Shown in pieces: positions 23,614-31,980 of a stretch of 64,000 nt of DNA; position 1 is the first letter of the stretch; each line of letters begins with the position of its first letter. The notes under the pieces are model-generated. The model made no database searches and was not told the DNA's origin. It worked only from the letters and a program-made list of their open reading frames with translations. The translations under genes were made by a program, and so were the position numbers. This DNA is from Verrucomicrobiaceae bacterium (GTDB lineage Bacteria > Verrucomicrobiota > Verrucomicrobiia > Verrucomicrobiales > Verrucomicrobiaceae): assembly GCA_016713245.1 (NCBI GenBank), contig JADJPM010000001.1:1054001-1118000 (forward strand), read 5' to 3'.

Positions 23614-24552
23614 CTACTTTTCCGCGGTGATCAGCACCGTCTGGAAATGCGGGCTGCGTGTCTCCCGATGGACGACGCCCGTCTCGATGGTGCGGAAGCC
23701 GACGGCGGACATCATCGCGTGCAGGTCCGCTTCCGTGAAGCCCAGCCACACATCGGCATAAAGCTCGCGGGCCTTCTCAAAGGTATGCTGGAGCAGATCG
23801 AGCACCACGATGCGCCCGCCGGGCTTCAAAATGCCAAACGCACCGCGCAGCGCTGCCTGGGGATTCTGAGCGTGGTGCAATGCCTGACTGAGGAAAACGA
23901 GGTCCACACTCTCTGGATCGACGGGCGGCTTTTCGAGATCGCCAAGGCGGTATTCGAGATTGGTGAAGCCATGCTTCAGAGCGAGCTCCGCGCCGTAGGC
24001 CACCATCTTCTCGCTGTTATCCACAGCGATGACTTTTTGGGCTCGCTGAGCCAGCAGTTGCGAGAGCGTGCCTTCACCCGCGCCGAGATCCGCGATGACG
24101 AGCGGCGGCATGAGCTTCAGTAAGGTCTCACCAAGGGCCTTCCATGAGCGGCCGGGGATGTAGTGACGGCCAAATTTACCCGCGAGCGCATCGAAGTAGG
24201 CTTTCGCCGTCTCGGCACGCTTGCGCAGGGCGATTTGCAGCGCGGTGGAATCCTTCACCGTTTCACGCAGCTCTGCTCCTGCCGCTTTCAGCAAAGCCAG
24301 GAAGTGCTCGTGAGCCTCCGCATCCTTCGCGGAAGGGGCTTCCAATTGATAGAGACGGTTCTTGCCGCTGCGGCGATCACTCACCAGCCCCGCGCCTTTG
24401 AGCTTGGCGAGCTGTGCGGAGATATTGGACTGCGGCAGGGATAAAATCTCCTGCAGCTCCGCCACGCTAAGTTCTTCCCGTTCGAGCAGCAGCAGCAGCC
24501 GCACCCGTGTGGGGTCGGCAATGAGGCTGAGGGATTTCAAGATGGAGGCCAT
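23614..24552 (-). CDS. ArsR-type regulator fused to SAM-dependent methyltransferase
   Basis: A 312-residue two-domain protein. Residues 1-80 form an ArsR winged helix (LIADPTRVRLLLLLEREELSVAELQEILSLPQSNISAQLAKLKGAGLV...RSGKNRLYQLE). From about residue 150 comes a class I methyltransferase: motif I VIADLGAGEGTLSQLLA, acidic strand VIAVDNSEKM, DLVFLSQALHHAQNP and GGRIVVLDLL. Fusions of this kind are widespread and in many genomes lie near methionine-cycle genes. Here the MetE-like gene is 26 kb away and no S-adenosylhomocysteine hydrolase is adjacent, so its target is unclear. Confidence 0.88.
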   Translation of the reverse strand: MASILKSLSLIADPTRVRLLLLLEREELSVAELQEILSLPQSNISAQLAKLKGAGLVSDRRSGKNRLYQLEAPSAKDAEAHEHFLALLKAAGAELRETVKDSTALQIALRKRAETAKAYFDALAGKFGRHYIPGRSWKALGETLLKLMPPLVIADLGAGEGTLSQLLAQRAQKVIAVDNSEKMVAYGAELALKHGFTNLEYRLGDLEKPPVDPESVDLVFLSQALHHAQNPQAALRGAFGILKPGGRIVVLDLLQHTFEKARELYADVWLGFTEADLHAMMSAVGFRTIETGVVHRETRSPHFQTVLITAEK

Positions 24553-24598
24553 GCGGAGGAGAGCGCCGATGCTAGCGGCAGGCCGGGGCGCGGAAAGC

Positions 24599-25483
24599 TC
24601 AATAATCGCGATTCAGCAGATAATCCGCCAACTCGCGAAGCCGTGTGCCCTTCTCGCCAAAGATCGCCAGTGCATCGTGCGCCGCCGTCGTGAGGCGATG
24701 CGCCTCCACTCGCGAGGCGTCGAGGCCCATCAGGGCCGGGTAAGTGCTCTTTTCGGATGCCACATCCTTCCCGGCGCTCTTGCCGAGCTTTTCGCTCGTC
24801 TGCGTCACGTCGAGGATGTCGTCGATGATCTGGAAGGCGAGGCCGGTGGCCATGCCAAAGTCGTGCAGCGCCTTCAATTGCTCCGGCGTGGCATCGGCGC
24901 TCATCGCTCCCAGCTTGATGCTTGTGGTGAGCAACGCCGCCGTTTTGCCTTCGTGAACGAAGCGCAAATCATCGAGCGGCAGTTTCTTCTGCTCGCCTTC
25001 GAGGTCAGCCACCTGCCCGCCGACGAGATGAAGGCTTCCCGCCGTGCGAGCGAGCTCGGAAACGAGGTTCGCCGCTGTGTGGCGACTCGTCGCGGGTGTT
25101 TGCGCCGTGAGTTCAAAGGCTAGCGCCTGCAACGCGTCGCCGGCGAGCAACGCGATGGCCTCGCCAAAGACGATGTGGCAGGTGGGCACACCGCGGCGCA
25201 TGTCATCATCATCCATGCAAGGAAGGTCATCGTGAATGAGCGAGTAGGTGTGCAGGCATTCCACCGCACAGGCACTCGGCATCGCCTGCTCGATCGCGCC
25301 GCCGCAGGCTTCCGCCGCCGCCAACGTCAAGATCGGACGCAGACGCTTCCCACCTGCAAACACGCTGTGCCGCATCGCCTTGTGTAGCGAAACCGGCCGC
25401 GTTTCCGCCGACGGGATGAATTGATCGAGCGCCGTATCAATGATCTGGCAGCGTTGGGTAAGGTAGGTCTTGAGGTCGGACAT
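24599..25483 (-). CDS. ispA: Short-chain polyprenyl diphosphate synthase (farnesyl/geranylgeranyl type)
   Basis: A 294-residue trans-prenyltransferase that condenses isopentenyl diphosphate with allylic diphosphates. The first Asp-rich motif is DDLPCMDDDDMRRG (residues 85-98) and the second is DDILDVT (about 220). GGKRLRP, GEAIALLAGDALQ, GGQVADLEGE and GKTAALLTTSIKLGA follow in the IspA order. Two residues lie between the Asp pairs of the first motif as in bacterial FPP synthases (CxxxC-like aromatic placement not informative), so farnesyl product is likely but not certain. No dxs or xseB is adjacent. Confidence 0.88.
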   Translation of the reverse strand: MSDLKTYLTQRCQIIDTALDQFIPSAETRPVSLHKAMRHSVFAGGKRLRPILTLAAAEACGGAIEQAMPSACAVECLHTYSLIHDDLPCMDDDDMRRGVPTCHIVFGEAIALLAGDALQALAFELTAQTPATSRHTAANLVSELARTAGSLHLVGGQVADLEGEQKKLPLDDLRFVHEGKTAALLTTSIKLGAMSADATPEQLKALHDFGMATGLAFQIIDDILDVTQTSEKLGKSAGKDVASEKSTYPALMGLDASRVEAHRLTTAAHDALAIFGEKGTRLRELADYLLNRDY

Positions 25484-25940
25484 GGGGAAGGAGGGAAACG
25501 TCCTCGAACTCGTCCTCCTACTCGTCCTCGATCAAAACGCCAGCGAGAGGTGCTGGCGATTCCAGCCTGATCAATCTCACAGTGCTTCTGGTAAACATCG
25601 CCATGTATCTTCTGCGGCTAGTCATTCTGCTGCTTTGCCATCGCTGATGGACCCTTCACCAATGCATCAGGACACGATTGCCTGCTCTGCGTGTCGTTTC
25701 AACTGCGCACGCGCCTCCTGCGGGCTCAAACGCGAAGGCTTCCGCAGCGGCTCCAAGCTGCGCAAGGGACGTGTCTCGTTGGATGTTGGACGTAATGGGG
25801 CGCTCATCATCCGGGCCGAGAAAGCAGTGGCGTCTGTGGGTGTGGCCGATTGATTCATGCTTGAATCAGTATCAGCAGAGCCAGGATCGCCATGAGATTT
25901 TCGCCGCTGAGTCAAGGTGCCAAATTGTCTTTGGTGGCGG
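25484..25940. other. Gene-poor region
   Basis: Starts with a CTCGTCCTCCTACTCGTCCTCG microrepeat (about 25506-25530), then a stem GATCAAAACGCCAGC / GCTGGCGATT...CTGATC (25529-25575) that could serve as a hairpin upstream of ispA. From 25640 to 25850 both strands stay open: the minus strand could encode an 82-residue basic peptide ending at 25667 (NETRPLRSLEPLRKPSRLSPQEARAQLKRHAEQAIVS). I cannot match it to a family and do not call it a gene. Confidence 0.4.
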
Positions 25941-25984
25941 CTTGAACCACCTCAACCGCAGCGAGTTCAAGATCGCCGTAAGGC
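25941..25984 (-). pseudogene. Duplicated tail of a copper ATPase gene
   Basis: These 44 bases match the last codons of copA at 27295-27338 with five differences, four of them synonymous. On the minus strand the fragment reads TAILNSLRLRWFK where copA reads TVILNSLRLRWFK and then stops. Here the stop codon is missing and upstream similarity ends abruptly. The pattern of silent changes suggests it came from a once-functional diverged copA paralogue. Confidence 0.7.
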
Positions 25985-26000
25985 ATCTGCAGCCGTCCGA

Positions 26001-27245
26001 TCATTTGGGGCTGCTGACTTTTTCAAAAACCTTGTCCGGCAATGGCGGCACCGCTTTCCCGGTGTTGGAAAGGATCACCGTCCGGCAGTCCGGGCAGAGG
26101 TTGAGTGTCTTGGCATCATGCTCGGCCAGGGACTGCGGGTAGGAGCGGGGACAGGTGGGGTCGATGGGACGCGGCACCCTCAGCAACGTTCCCACGCTCG
26201 AAAGCATCTGCTTCAAAAGTCGCTCGCAAAGCCGCTCCGCATCGGGCGGCTCCTGGTTGAAATCCGCCATGAAACGGGCGCAGGAATTGACCCCGCACAT
26301 TGGAGGACCGGCGGCGGCTCCGAAGCAATAGTTGCTGTCGCCCGTGAATAGATCCTTGGAGCTGATTCCCAGCCAAATGACGTCCGGATCATCAGACTCG
26401 TTCGCGTGCGCTTTCACGAGTTCCAGAAGCTTCTCCACATCCCACTGCTCGTCGTATTTGGATTCCTTGAGCTGGAGCTTGGTCCGGCGAAAATTCGCCA
26501 GCTCTTCGGGAGGCCGTGCCTCGGCGATGAGAGCCTCGACAAGCTCCACCACTTGGTGATCGGACAGGTCACCGGAAGGCAAGCCGTGCTGCCTGGCGAA
26601 TTGAGCCAGCCCGGGGTCGTTCCATTTGATGTCTTTCCTCAGCTGGGAGGCCCAGCGGCGGAAGGCGCTGCGATTGGACTGCGGCAGCGCGATTTTTTCA
26701 TCCAGCAGCATCACGGGAATGCCCATGGTGTTTTCCAGGCCGATCCCGCAACGATGCACGAGCCAGTCCGGCGGCTGTCCTATGCGGACGAGGCAGATGC
26801 GAAGACGGCCCTCGCGTGAGTAAGCAGGTAGCACGGCGGAAGACGGCAGCCCCAGCCATTTTCGCGCCTTTTCTCTTGTCCCGAGATCTTCGGCCCTCTG
26901 GAATGCGGAACGGACCCAGTGCTCGGCCTTTTCGTCACGCCCGAGTGATTTCAAGACGTCAGCGTAACCCAGATAGTGCTCCACGCTCCAGGGAGACAGC
27001 CGGAGGGCATGCTCGTACATCTCCAGTGAAGAGATGTCTTCCTTCTCCTGATGGAGCCTGGCGGCGGAACGAAAGACCACATCTGCCTGGCGGCCCGCCT
27101 CGATATTGTCTCCCTGACGGGCCATCTCAATGATTCTGGCAGCATCCCGCATGAGCTGTGAGGTCGTGACGTCGTCATCGTCAGCAGCGGTGGCCAGATG
27201 ATGGGCAAGGGCAAAGAAAAGGCCGACGAGGAAGAGGGATTTCAT
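26001..27245 (-). CDS. Secreted TPR protein with degenerate archaemetzincin-like domain
   Basis: A 414-residue exported protein (signal peptide MKSLFLVGLFFALAHHLATA). Residues about 25-135 hold TPR-like helices (SSLEMYEHALRLSPWSVEHYLGYADVLKSLGRDEKAEHWVRSAF). The second half follows the archaemetzincin (M54) plan: DVIWLGISSKDLFTGDSNYCFGAA, CARF, then a helix where HExxHxxG would be expected, and a tail SLAEHDAKTLNLCPDC like the family SL-x-E-x-D-x-K...LCxxC. The metzincin motif is replaced by LSSVGTLLRV and one Cys pair is incomplete, so zinc catalysis is unlikely. It lies between copA and a duplicated copA tail. Confidence 0.6.
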   Translation of the reverse strand: MKSLFLVGLFFALAHHLATAADDDDVTTSQLMRDAARIIEMARQGDNIEAGRQADVVFRSAARLHQEKEDISSLEMYEHALRLSPWSVEHYLGYADVLKSLGRDEKAEHWVRSAFQRAEDLGTREKARKWLGLPSSAVLPAYSREGRLRICLVRIGQPPDWLVHRCGIGLENTMGIPVMLLDEKIALPQSNRSAFRRWASQLRKDIKWNDPGLAQFARQHGLPSGDLSDHQVVELVEALIAEARPPEELANFRRTKLQLKESKYDEQWDVEKLLELVKAHANESDDPDVIWLGISSKDLFTGDSNYCFGAAAGPPMCGVNSCARFMADFNQEPPDAERLCERLLKQMLSSVGTLLRVPRPIDPTCPRSYPQSLAEHDAKTLNLCPDCRTVILSNTGKAVPPLPDKVFEKVSSPK

Positions 27246-27291
27246 CTGCTGATTTTCACATCAGGCGTGCCTGATTGTCACGGTGAAAACT

Positions 27292-29511
27292 TCACTTAAA
27301 CCACCTCAATCGCAGCGAGTTCAGGATCACCGTGAGGCTGCTCAGGGACATCGCCACGCTGGCGAGCATGGGGCTGAGCAAGCGGCCGGTAAAGGGGTAG
27401 AGGACGCCGGCAGCAATGAGGATGCCGATGGCGTTGTAGAGGAAGGAAAACGCCAGGTTTTGCCGGATGATGCGCAAGGTGGCGCGGCTGAGGGTGAAGG
27501 CGCGGTGGAGGGCGCGAAGATCGCCTTTGACGAGGGTGACGGAGGCGCTGTGCATGGCGGCATCGGTGCCGGTGCCCATGGCGATGCCGACTTCCGCGCC
27601 GGTCAGTGCGGGAGCGTCGTTGATGCCATCGCCGACGTAGGCGGCCTTCCGCCCTTGTTCCTTCATTTGATAGACGTGCACGAGTTTGTCATGCGGGCTG
27701 AGCTCGGCGGCCACTTCGTCGATGCGCAGGTCCTTCGCCACGCGGTCAGCGGTGGAGCGGGTATCGCCGGTGAGCATCTTGAACTTCAATCCGAGGGCGT
27801 GAAGCGCTTCGATGGCGGGCTTGGTGCTCTCTTTGATTTTATCGGTGAGAGCGATGAGACCAAGCGGGCGGCCATCGAGCACGACGAGCACGACGGTGAA
27901 GCCGCTGGCCTGAAGTTCCGCGGAGCGAGTGGCGCATTCGGCATCGATGAAGACGCCTTTTTTCTTCAAGAAGGCCGCCTGGCCGACGAAGACCTCCGTC
28001 TCGCCGACGGTGCCGAGCACGCCGCCGCCGGGCACGGCCTGGAAGTCCTTCACCGCCGCCAGCGGGATGTTTCGTTCCTTCGCGGCGGCCACGATGGCGG
28101 CGGCAAGGGGATGCTCGCTGGCCAATTCGACGGCAGCGGCGCAGGCGAGGAGATCGCGAGCGGACAATCCGGGCAGTGGATGCACTTCGACGACGCTTGG
28201 TTTGCCCTCGGTGAGCGTGCCGGTCTTGTCGAGCATGATGGTGTCGATGGTGCCGAGGCGTTCGAGCGTCTCGGCGTCTTTGATGAGCACGCCGAGCTGC
28301 GCCCCGCGGCCCATGCCCGTCGTCACGGCCATGGGCGTGGCAAGGCCAAGCGCACAGGGGCAGGCGATGATCAAGACGGCCACCGCATTGACGATGGCAA
28401 AGCCAAGGCTCGGCTGCGGTCCAAACTCCCACCACACGAGGAAGGTCAACATCGCGATCAAGACCACCACAGGCACAAACCAGCCTGAAACGCGATCTGC
28501 CTGCCGCTGCACGGGTGCTCGGCTGCGTTGTGCTTGGGCCGTGAGAGCAATGATCTGGCTGAGAAGCGTGTCCGCGCCGACTCGCTCGGCTTTCATCAAG
28601 AGCGTGCCATTGCCATTTACCGTGCCGCTGGTGACACGGCTATCGGCCTTCTTCATCACTGGCATCGGCTCGCCGGTGAGCATGGATTCATCGATGGTCG
28701 AGACGCCTTCGAGCACGAGGCCATCGACGGGGATTTTGCCGCCGGGCTTGATGCGCAGCACATCGCCAGGCTTCACGGCATCGAGCGAGATTTCCGTTTC
28801 GACGGAGCCATCCACAAGATGCGCCGTCGGCGGCGCCAGTTTCATCAGGGACTCGATGGCGGAGCCGGTGGCGCGGCGGGCACGGGATTCGAGGAGCTGG
28901 CCGAGCAAAACGAGCACGGTGATCACGGCGGCGCTTTCGAAATACACCGGCGCATGCCCGTGACCTCCGCTGTGCGGCAAAAGATCCGGAACGACGACCA
29001 CGAGCGTGCTGTAAACCCACGCGGAAAGCACGCCGAGGCCGATGAGCGTGAACATGTTCGTCTTCAGCGTGGCGAAGGAACGGGCAAAGCGCACCAGCAG
29101 CGGCCAGCCGCACCAAAAGACGACCGGCGTGGCCCACACGAGCTGCATCCACGCGGAGGCATCCGCCGGGATGTCGCGGATCACAGGCAAATCCATGCCC
29201 ATACTCAGCACCACGACCGGCAACGTCATGAGCGAACCCCAGCGCAGCCGCCACCAGAGCTCGCGAAGCTCCGCTGCGCCGCCATCGCCACAACATTCAG
29301 GTGTGCTGCTCACGGCGAGCGGGTTCTTTTCGAGGTCCATGCCACAGTTGGGACAGGCACCCGGTTTGTCGGAGCCGACGCCTTCGCACATTGGGCAGAT
29401 CCAGGCGGCTTGAGAGGGTGAAAGGGCTTTCGCCGCCACAGGCACGCTTTCGCAGGCGTCTCCTTTCTTGGAAGACGAGCAGCAGCATGAATTGGGGGCG
29501 TGCGGTTGCAT
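27292..29511 (-). CDS. copA: Copper-exporting P1B-type ATPase
   Basis: A 739-residue heavy-metal ATPase. A short Cys-rich N-terminus (NSCCCSSSKKGDAC) precedes a heavy-metal-binding zinc-ribbon-like domain (ICPMC...CPNCGMDL, residues 39-60) in place of an HMA domain. The membrane metal site is CPC in IIACPCALGLATPMAVTTG; phosphorylation motif DKTGTLTEG; HP motif SEHPLAAA; ATP hinge GDGINDAPALTGAEVGIAMGTGTDAA; C-terminal NSLRLRWFK. CPC with NAxxx/MAMSS helices points to monovalent copper or silver export. The start at 29511 begins the Cys-rich leader. Confidence 0.93.
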   Translation of the reverse strand: MQPHAPNSCCCSSSKKGDACESVPVAAKALSPSQAAWICPMCEGVGSDKPGACPNCGMDLEKNPLAVSSTPECCGDGGAAELRELWWRLRWGSLMTLPVVVLSMGMDLPVIRDIPADASAWMQLVWATPVVFWCGWPLLVRFARSFATLKTNMFTLIGLGVLSAWVYSTLVVVVPDLLPHSGGHGHAPVYFESAAVITVLVLLGQLLESRARRATGSAIESLMKLAPPTAHLVDGSVETEISLDAVKPGDVLRIKPGGKIPVDGLVLEGVSTIDESMLTGEPMPVMKKADSRVTSGTVNGNGTLLMKAERVGADTLLSQIIALTAQAQRSRAPVQRQADRVSGWFVPVVVLIAMLTFLVWWEFGPQPSLGFAIVNAVAVLIIACPCALGLATPMAVTTGMGRGAQLGVLIKDAETLERLGTIDTIMLDKTGTLTEGKPSVVEVHPLPGLSARDLLACAAAVELASEHPLAAAIVAAAKERNIPLAAVKDFQAVPGGGVLGTVGETEVFVGQAAFLKKKGVFIDAECATRSAELQASGFTVVLVVLDGRPLGLIALTDKIKESTKPAIEALHALGLKFKMLTGDTRSTADRVAKDLRIDEVAAELSPHDKLVHVYQMKEQGRKAAYVGDGINDAPALTGAEVGIAMGTGTDAAMHSASVTLVKGDLRALHRAFTLSRATLRIIRQNLAFSFLYNAIGILIAAGVLYPFTGRLLSPMLASVAMSLSSLTVILNSLRLRWFK

Positions 29512-29572
29512 GGCGGTCAGCAAGACAGCGTACGCGGGCGAACTCCCCGGAGCTACCGGAAAAAGTGCCGAG

Positions 29573-30130
29573 CTACTTTCGCTGCAAATCGAGCACGAAG
29601 AGGAGCTGACCATCCCGCCACTTCGGTCCGCCAATGAAGAGCGGGCTGCCGGGGTGCAGCACTGCATCTGTTTTGACGAGCACCTGCTGCTCACGCCAAA
29701 CCTGAAGGTGGAGATTCATGCCACCGCCAGCGGCGGGGCCTTTGGAGTCGATCTTCAAAAACAGATCGCGAGAGGGGACAACCCAGGATTCATACTCGCG
29801 GAACACATCCTGGAAGTGCTGGCCGATGATTTCAAAGTGTGTGTAAGGCGTGAAGACCTTCCCGAGACGGCCGGAGAGGTCTTTTTGGTTCTCCGGTGCC
29901 TTTTCGGTGCTGCCGGTGAGCTTCGCGGCATCCGTCGTGGCATAGACGAGAGCACCCCAGACTTTGCCATCGGTGGCGGGCTTTTTGGCGGGAACCGGAG
30001 CGGGCTGCTGCGCAGGGCAGAATGACGAATTCAGAAGGACGAATGACGAAAGAATGACGAAGCAAGAATGACGAAGTGGCTTCACGCGACCACGCCATTC
30101 GGATTTCTGATTTGGTATTTCCTTCGTCAT
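29573..30130 (-). CDS. Secreted hypothetical protein with repeat-encoded signal peptide
   Basis: A 185-residue protein. Its signal peptide core (CFVILSSFVLLNSSFCPAQQ) is encoded by tandem variants of the TTCGTCATTC microrepeat. The mature part is unrecognised: KVWGALVYATTDAAKLTGS, LGKVFTPYTHFEIIGQHFQDVFREYESWVVPSRDLFLKIDSKG, MNLHLQVWREQQVLVKTDAVLHPGSPLFIGGPKW. It directly follows the ECF sigma / anti-sigma pair on the same strand, so it is probably the last gene of that operon. The start may lie inside the repeat tract; a GTG at about 30082 (VKPLRHSCF) is an alternative that gives a tighter signal peptide. Confidence 0.65.
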   Translation of the reverse strand: MTKEIPNQKSEWRGRVKPLRHSCFVILSSFVLLNSSFCPAQQPAPVPAKKPATDGKVWGALVYATTDAAKLTGSTEKAPENQKDLSGRLGKVFTPYTHFEIIGQHFQDVFREYESWVVPSRDLFLKIDSKGPAAGGGMNLHLQVWREQQVLVKTDAVLHPGSPLFIGGPKWRDGQLLFVLDLQRK

Positions 30131-30160
30131 TCGGATTTAGGAATTCGTCATTTGAGCACC
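30005..30160. repeat. GAATGACGAA microrepeat tract spanning a gene junction
   Basis: At least seven copies or half-copies of AATGACGAA or its complement TTCGTCATT occur here, mixed with ATTCGGATTT words. The tract supplies the stop codon of the anti-sigma gene (AAATGACG at about 30147), the spacer, and the start and signal-peptide codons of the next gene. Related copies encode the signal peptides of the sulfatases near 5485-5515, 6948-7045 and 8752-8785. Confidence 0.65.
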
Positions 30161-30786
30161 TGTGGCTGTCCTTTGGCATTGAGGGCGACGACAGCCAAAA
30201 CACTGCCGTTTTCATCAAACAAGGTCGTCGTGGCCACTTCGGCATCGGATTCGGCGCGGTGGACGCGGAAACCGACGATCTTTTTCTCGGCTGGGACGGG
30301 TTCGAGGCCGTCGAGCATGAGGACGGTGGCCTGGGCATCGGCGGAGTGGAAGACCTGGGCGTGAACCGATGGATTCGGCGTGTAGGTGCTGGCGATGGTG
30401 CTGGTGCCGCTGGAGCTGTTTTGTGTCCAAACAAGGCCCGCGATGGCAAACGCGGCGGCGGCGGCTCCGACGAGCCAAGGCATGCGCAGCCAAGAAAGCC
30501 AGCCAGCGGTGGATTCGGCGGCTTTTTCGCGTTCGCGGGCGTCGTCGAGCTCCATCTGGGCGATGCGAACCTGGATTTGCGAATTGAAGAAGTCCGCGTG
30601 TGGCACGGGCATCTCGGCGGGGAGGTGCGTCTTGAGGCTTTCGCTCAGTTGGCGCATCGATTCGGCCTCGGCAGCGAGCTCGGGGTCGTTTTGGAGGGTG
30701 GCCTCAAAGGCGCGGCGTTCATCGGCGGTCATTTCACCGTCGAGCCAGCGGATGAGATCGTGGTTTTCGTCAGACGGGGTTTTCAT
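30148..30786 (-). CDS. Anti-sigma factor-like membrane protein
   Basis: A 212-residue protein. The N-terminus (DLIRWLDGEMTADERRAFEATLQNDPELAAEAESMRQLSESL) is a zinc-less anti-sigma helix bundle; a Pro-Trp-flanked membrane helix (MPWLVGAAAAAFAIAGLVW) follows at about 105-123, and the periplasmic tail (FRVHRAESDAEVATTTLFDENGSVLAVVALNAKGQPQVLK) resembles a simple sensor domain. It overlaps the sigma factor gene by 17 bases, so it almost certainly controls that sigma factor. Confidence 0.82.
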   Translation of the reverse strand: MKTPSDENHDLIRWLDGEMTADERRAFEATLQNDPELAAEAESMRQLSESLKTHLPAEMPVPHADFFNSQIQVRIAQMELDDAREREKAAESTAGWLSWLRMPWLVGAAAAAFAIAGLVWTQNSSSGTSTIASTYTPNPSVHAQVFHSADAQATVLMLDGLEPVPAEKKIVGFRVHRAESDAEVATTTLFDENGSVLAVVALNAKGQPQVLK

Positions 30787-31387
30787 AAGTGTCCTTGAGC
30801 ATTTCCTGGAGTTTCTTGCGGGCGTAAAAAAGGCGGGACATGACGGTGCCGAGCGAGCACTTCATCATCTCGGCGATCTCCTCATACGAGAGTCCTTCGA
30901 TCTCTCTGAGCACAATCGCCTGGCGGTGATCCGGCGTGAGGCGGGCGATGGCTTCGTGGATGCGGGAGCCGAGTTCCTGGCGCTTCATCGCACGGTCGGG
31001 CGCATCAAAGCCCTGCGGTGCGGTGCGGGAGCCGGGCATGGCGCGGTGCTCGGTGCGCTCGTCATCGAATTCGCCATCTCCCTGGATCTTTTTCTTCCGT
31101 AGCCAGTCGTAGGTGACGTTGTGGGCGATGCGGTAGAGCCAGGTGTAGAAAGCCGCATCCAGCTTGAAATTCGGCAGGGCACGCCAGGCCTTGATGAAGG
31201 CCTCCTGCGCGAGGTCCCAGGCCTCGGTTTCATTCTGGATGAGATGGTAAGTCATGGCGTAGATCCTCGACCGATAGCGTGTGACGAGCAGGTCGAACGC
31301 ACGCGTGTCTCCCGCTTGGCTGCGTTTGACGAGATCGACGTCGAGTGGCTCGACGGGATCGGTCGCGGCAGGGGCGGCGGCGGACAT
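30770..31387 (-). CDS. ECF-type RNA polymerase sigma-70 factor
   Basis: A 205-residue sigma factor with region 2 (DLVKRSQAGDTRAFDLLVTRYRSRIYAMTYHLIQNETEAWDLAQEAFIKAWRALPNF, WLYRIAHNVTYDWLRKKK) and region 4 (AIARLTPDHRQAIVLREIEGLSYEEIAEMMKCSLGTVMSRLFYARKKLQEML) separated by a 45-residue linker. No region 1 or 3, as expected for ECF factors. Its gene overlaps the anti-sigma gene. Target promoters cannot be told from the window, though the secreted protein downstream is an obvious candidate. Confidence 0.92.
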   Translation of the reverse strand: MSAAAPAATDPVEPLDVDLVKRSQAGDTRAFDLLVTRYRSRIYAMTYHLIQNETEAWDLAQEAFIKAWRALPNFKLDAAFYTWLYRIAHNVTYDWLRKKKIQGDGEFDDERTEHRAMPGSRTAPQGFDAPDRAMKRQELGSRIHEAIARLTPDHRQAIVLREIEGLSYEEIAEMMKCSLGTVMSRLFYARKKLQEMLKDTYENPV

Positions 31388-31452
31388 TTTCAGGATGAGG
31401 GCGGGTTTCGGACGCCGGACGTAGCCGGTTTATTCAAGCCAGGAGACTCGAA

Positions 31453-31980
31453 TCAGGGGATTTTGAGCGCTTGGCCGGGGCGGATGAGATCGCTCTTGAG
31501 GCCGTTGGCGGCCTTGAGCTTCGCCACGGTGGTCTTTTTCTTCAATGCGATGGCGTAGAGCGAATCACCCTTCGAGACGGTGTACTTCGAGCCGCTGGAG
31601 GATTTGGGCTTCGATTTGGATTTCGACTTCGACGAGCTCGCGGTGGGCTTTTTCGACGACGTGCTGCTGGCGACGGTTTTTGGCTTCGTGCTGCTCGTGG
31701 AGGAGGTGGAAGGCTTCGAAGCCGCACCGCCAAAGGCATACGGATTGGCAGGCGGCTCGGGTGGCGGGGCCTCGGCAGTCACAGGAGGCGTCTGGTAGGA
31801 GGGCGGCGGCTGGGCGCCGGGCTGCACGCGTCCGCCCTGGCCGGGGTAGGGATTGTAAAAGCCGTCGTTGTAGTTCGAGGCATACGGATCGCTGACGTTG
31901 GCAGCAGGATCGGCGGGATTCTGGCAGGACGCGAGGGCCAAACTGGCTGCGAAGGCGATGAAACGGGCGGTTTTCGTCAT
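31453..31980 (-). CDS. LysM-domain lipoprotein
   Basis: A 175-residue protein with a lipobox in MTKTARFIAFAASLALASCQN (Cys would be lipidated). A Pro-rich stretch and a long Ser/Lys/Thr linker (SKPSTSSTSSTKPKTVASSTSS...KSKSKSKPKSSSGSK) lead to a C-terminal LysM repeat: KYTVSKGDSLYAIALKKKTTVAKLKAANGLKSDLIRPGQALKIP. It probably binds peptidoglycan while anchored to the outer membrane. A start four codons upstream (31992) is possible. Confidence 0.85.
   Translation of the reverse strand: MTKTARFIAFAASLALASCQNPADPAANVSDPYASNYNDGFYNPYPGQGGRVQPGAQPPPSYQTPPVTAEAPPPEPPANPYAFGGAASKPSTSSTSSTKPKTVASSTSSKKPTASSSKSKSKSKPKSSSGSKYTVSKGDSLYAIALKKKTTVAKLKAANGLKSDLIRPGQALKIP

Noticed and set aside
25470..25853. 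127-codon plus-strand frame
   Set aside because: It starts inside a microrepeat upstream of ispA on the opposite strand and has no recognisable domain; coding potential on the two strands is similar.
14062..27245. A single integrated mobile island covering all accessory genes
   Set aside because: No integrase, transposase, tRNA attachment site or common boundary repeat was found; core genes such as mutS lie between the patches, so separate small events fit better.
27283..28488. Long open frame (401 codons) opposite copA
   Set aside because: It lies wholly antisense to a clearly coding ATPase; composition is Gly/Ala/Arg/His-rich without domain motifs, as expected for GC-rich shadow frames.
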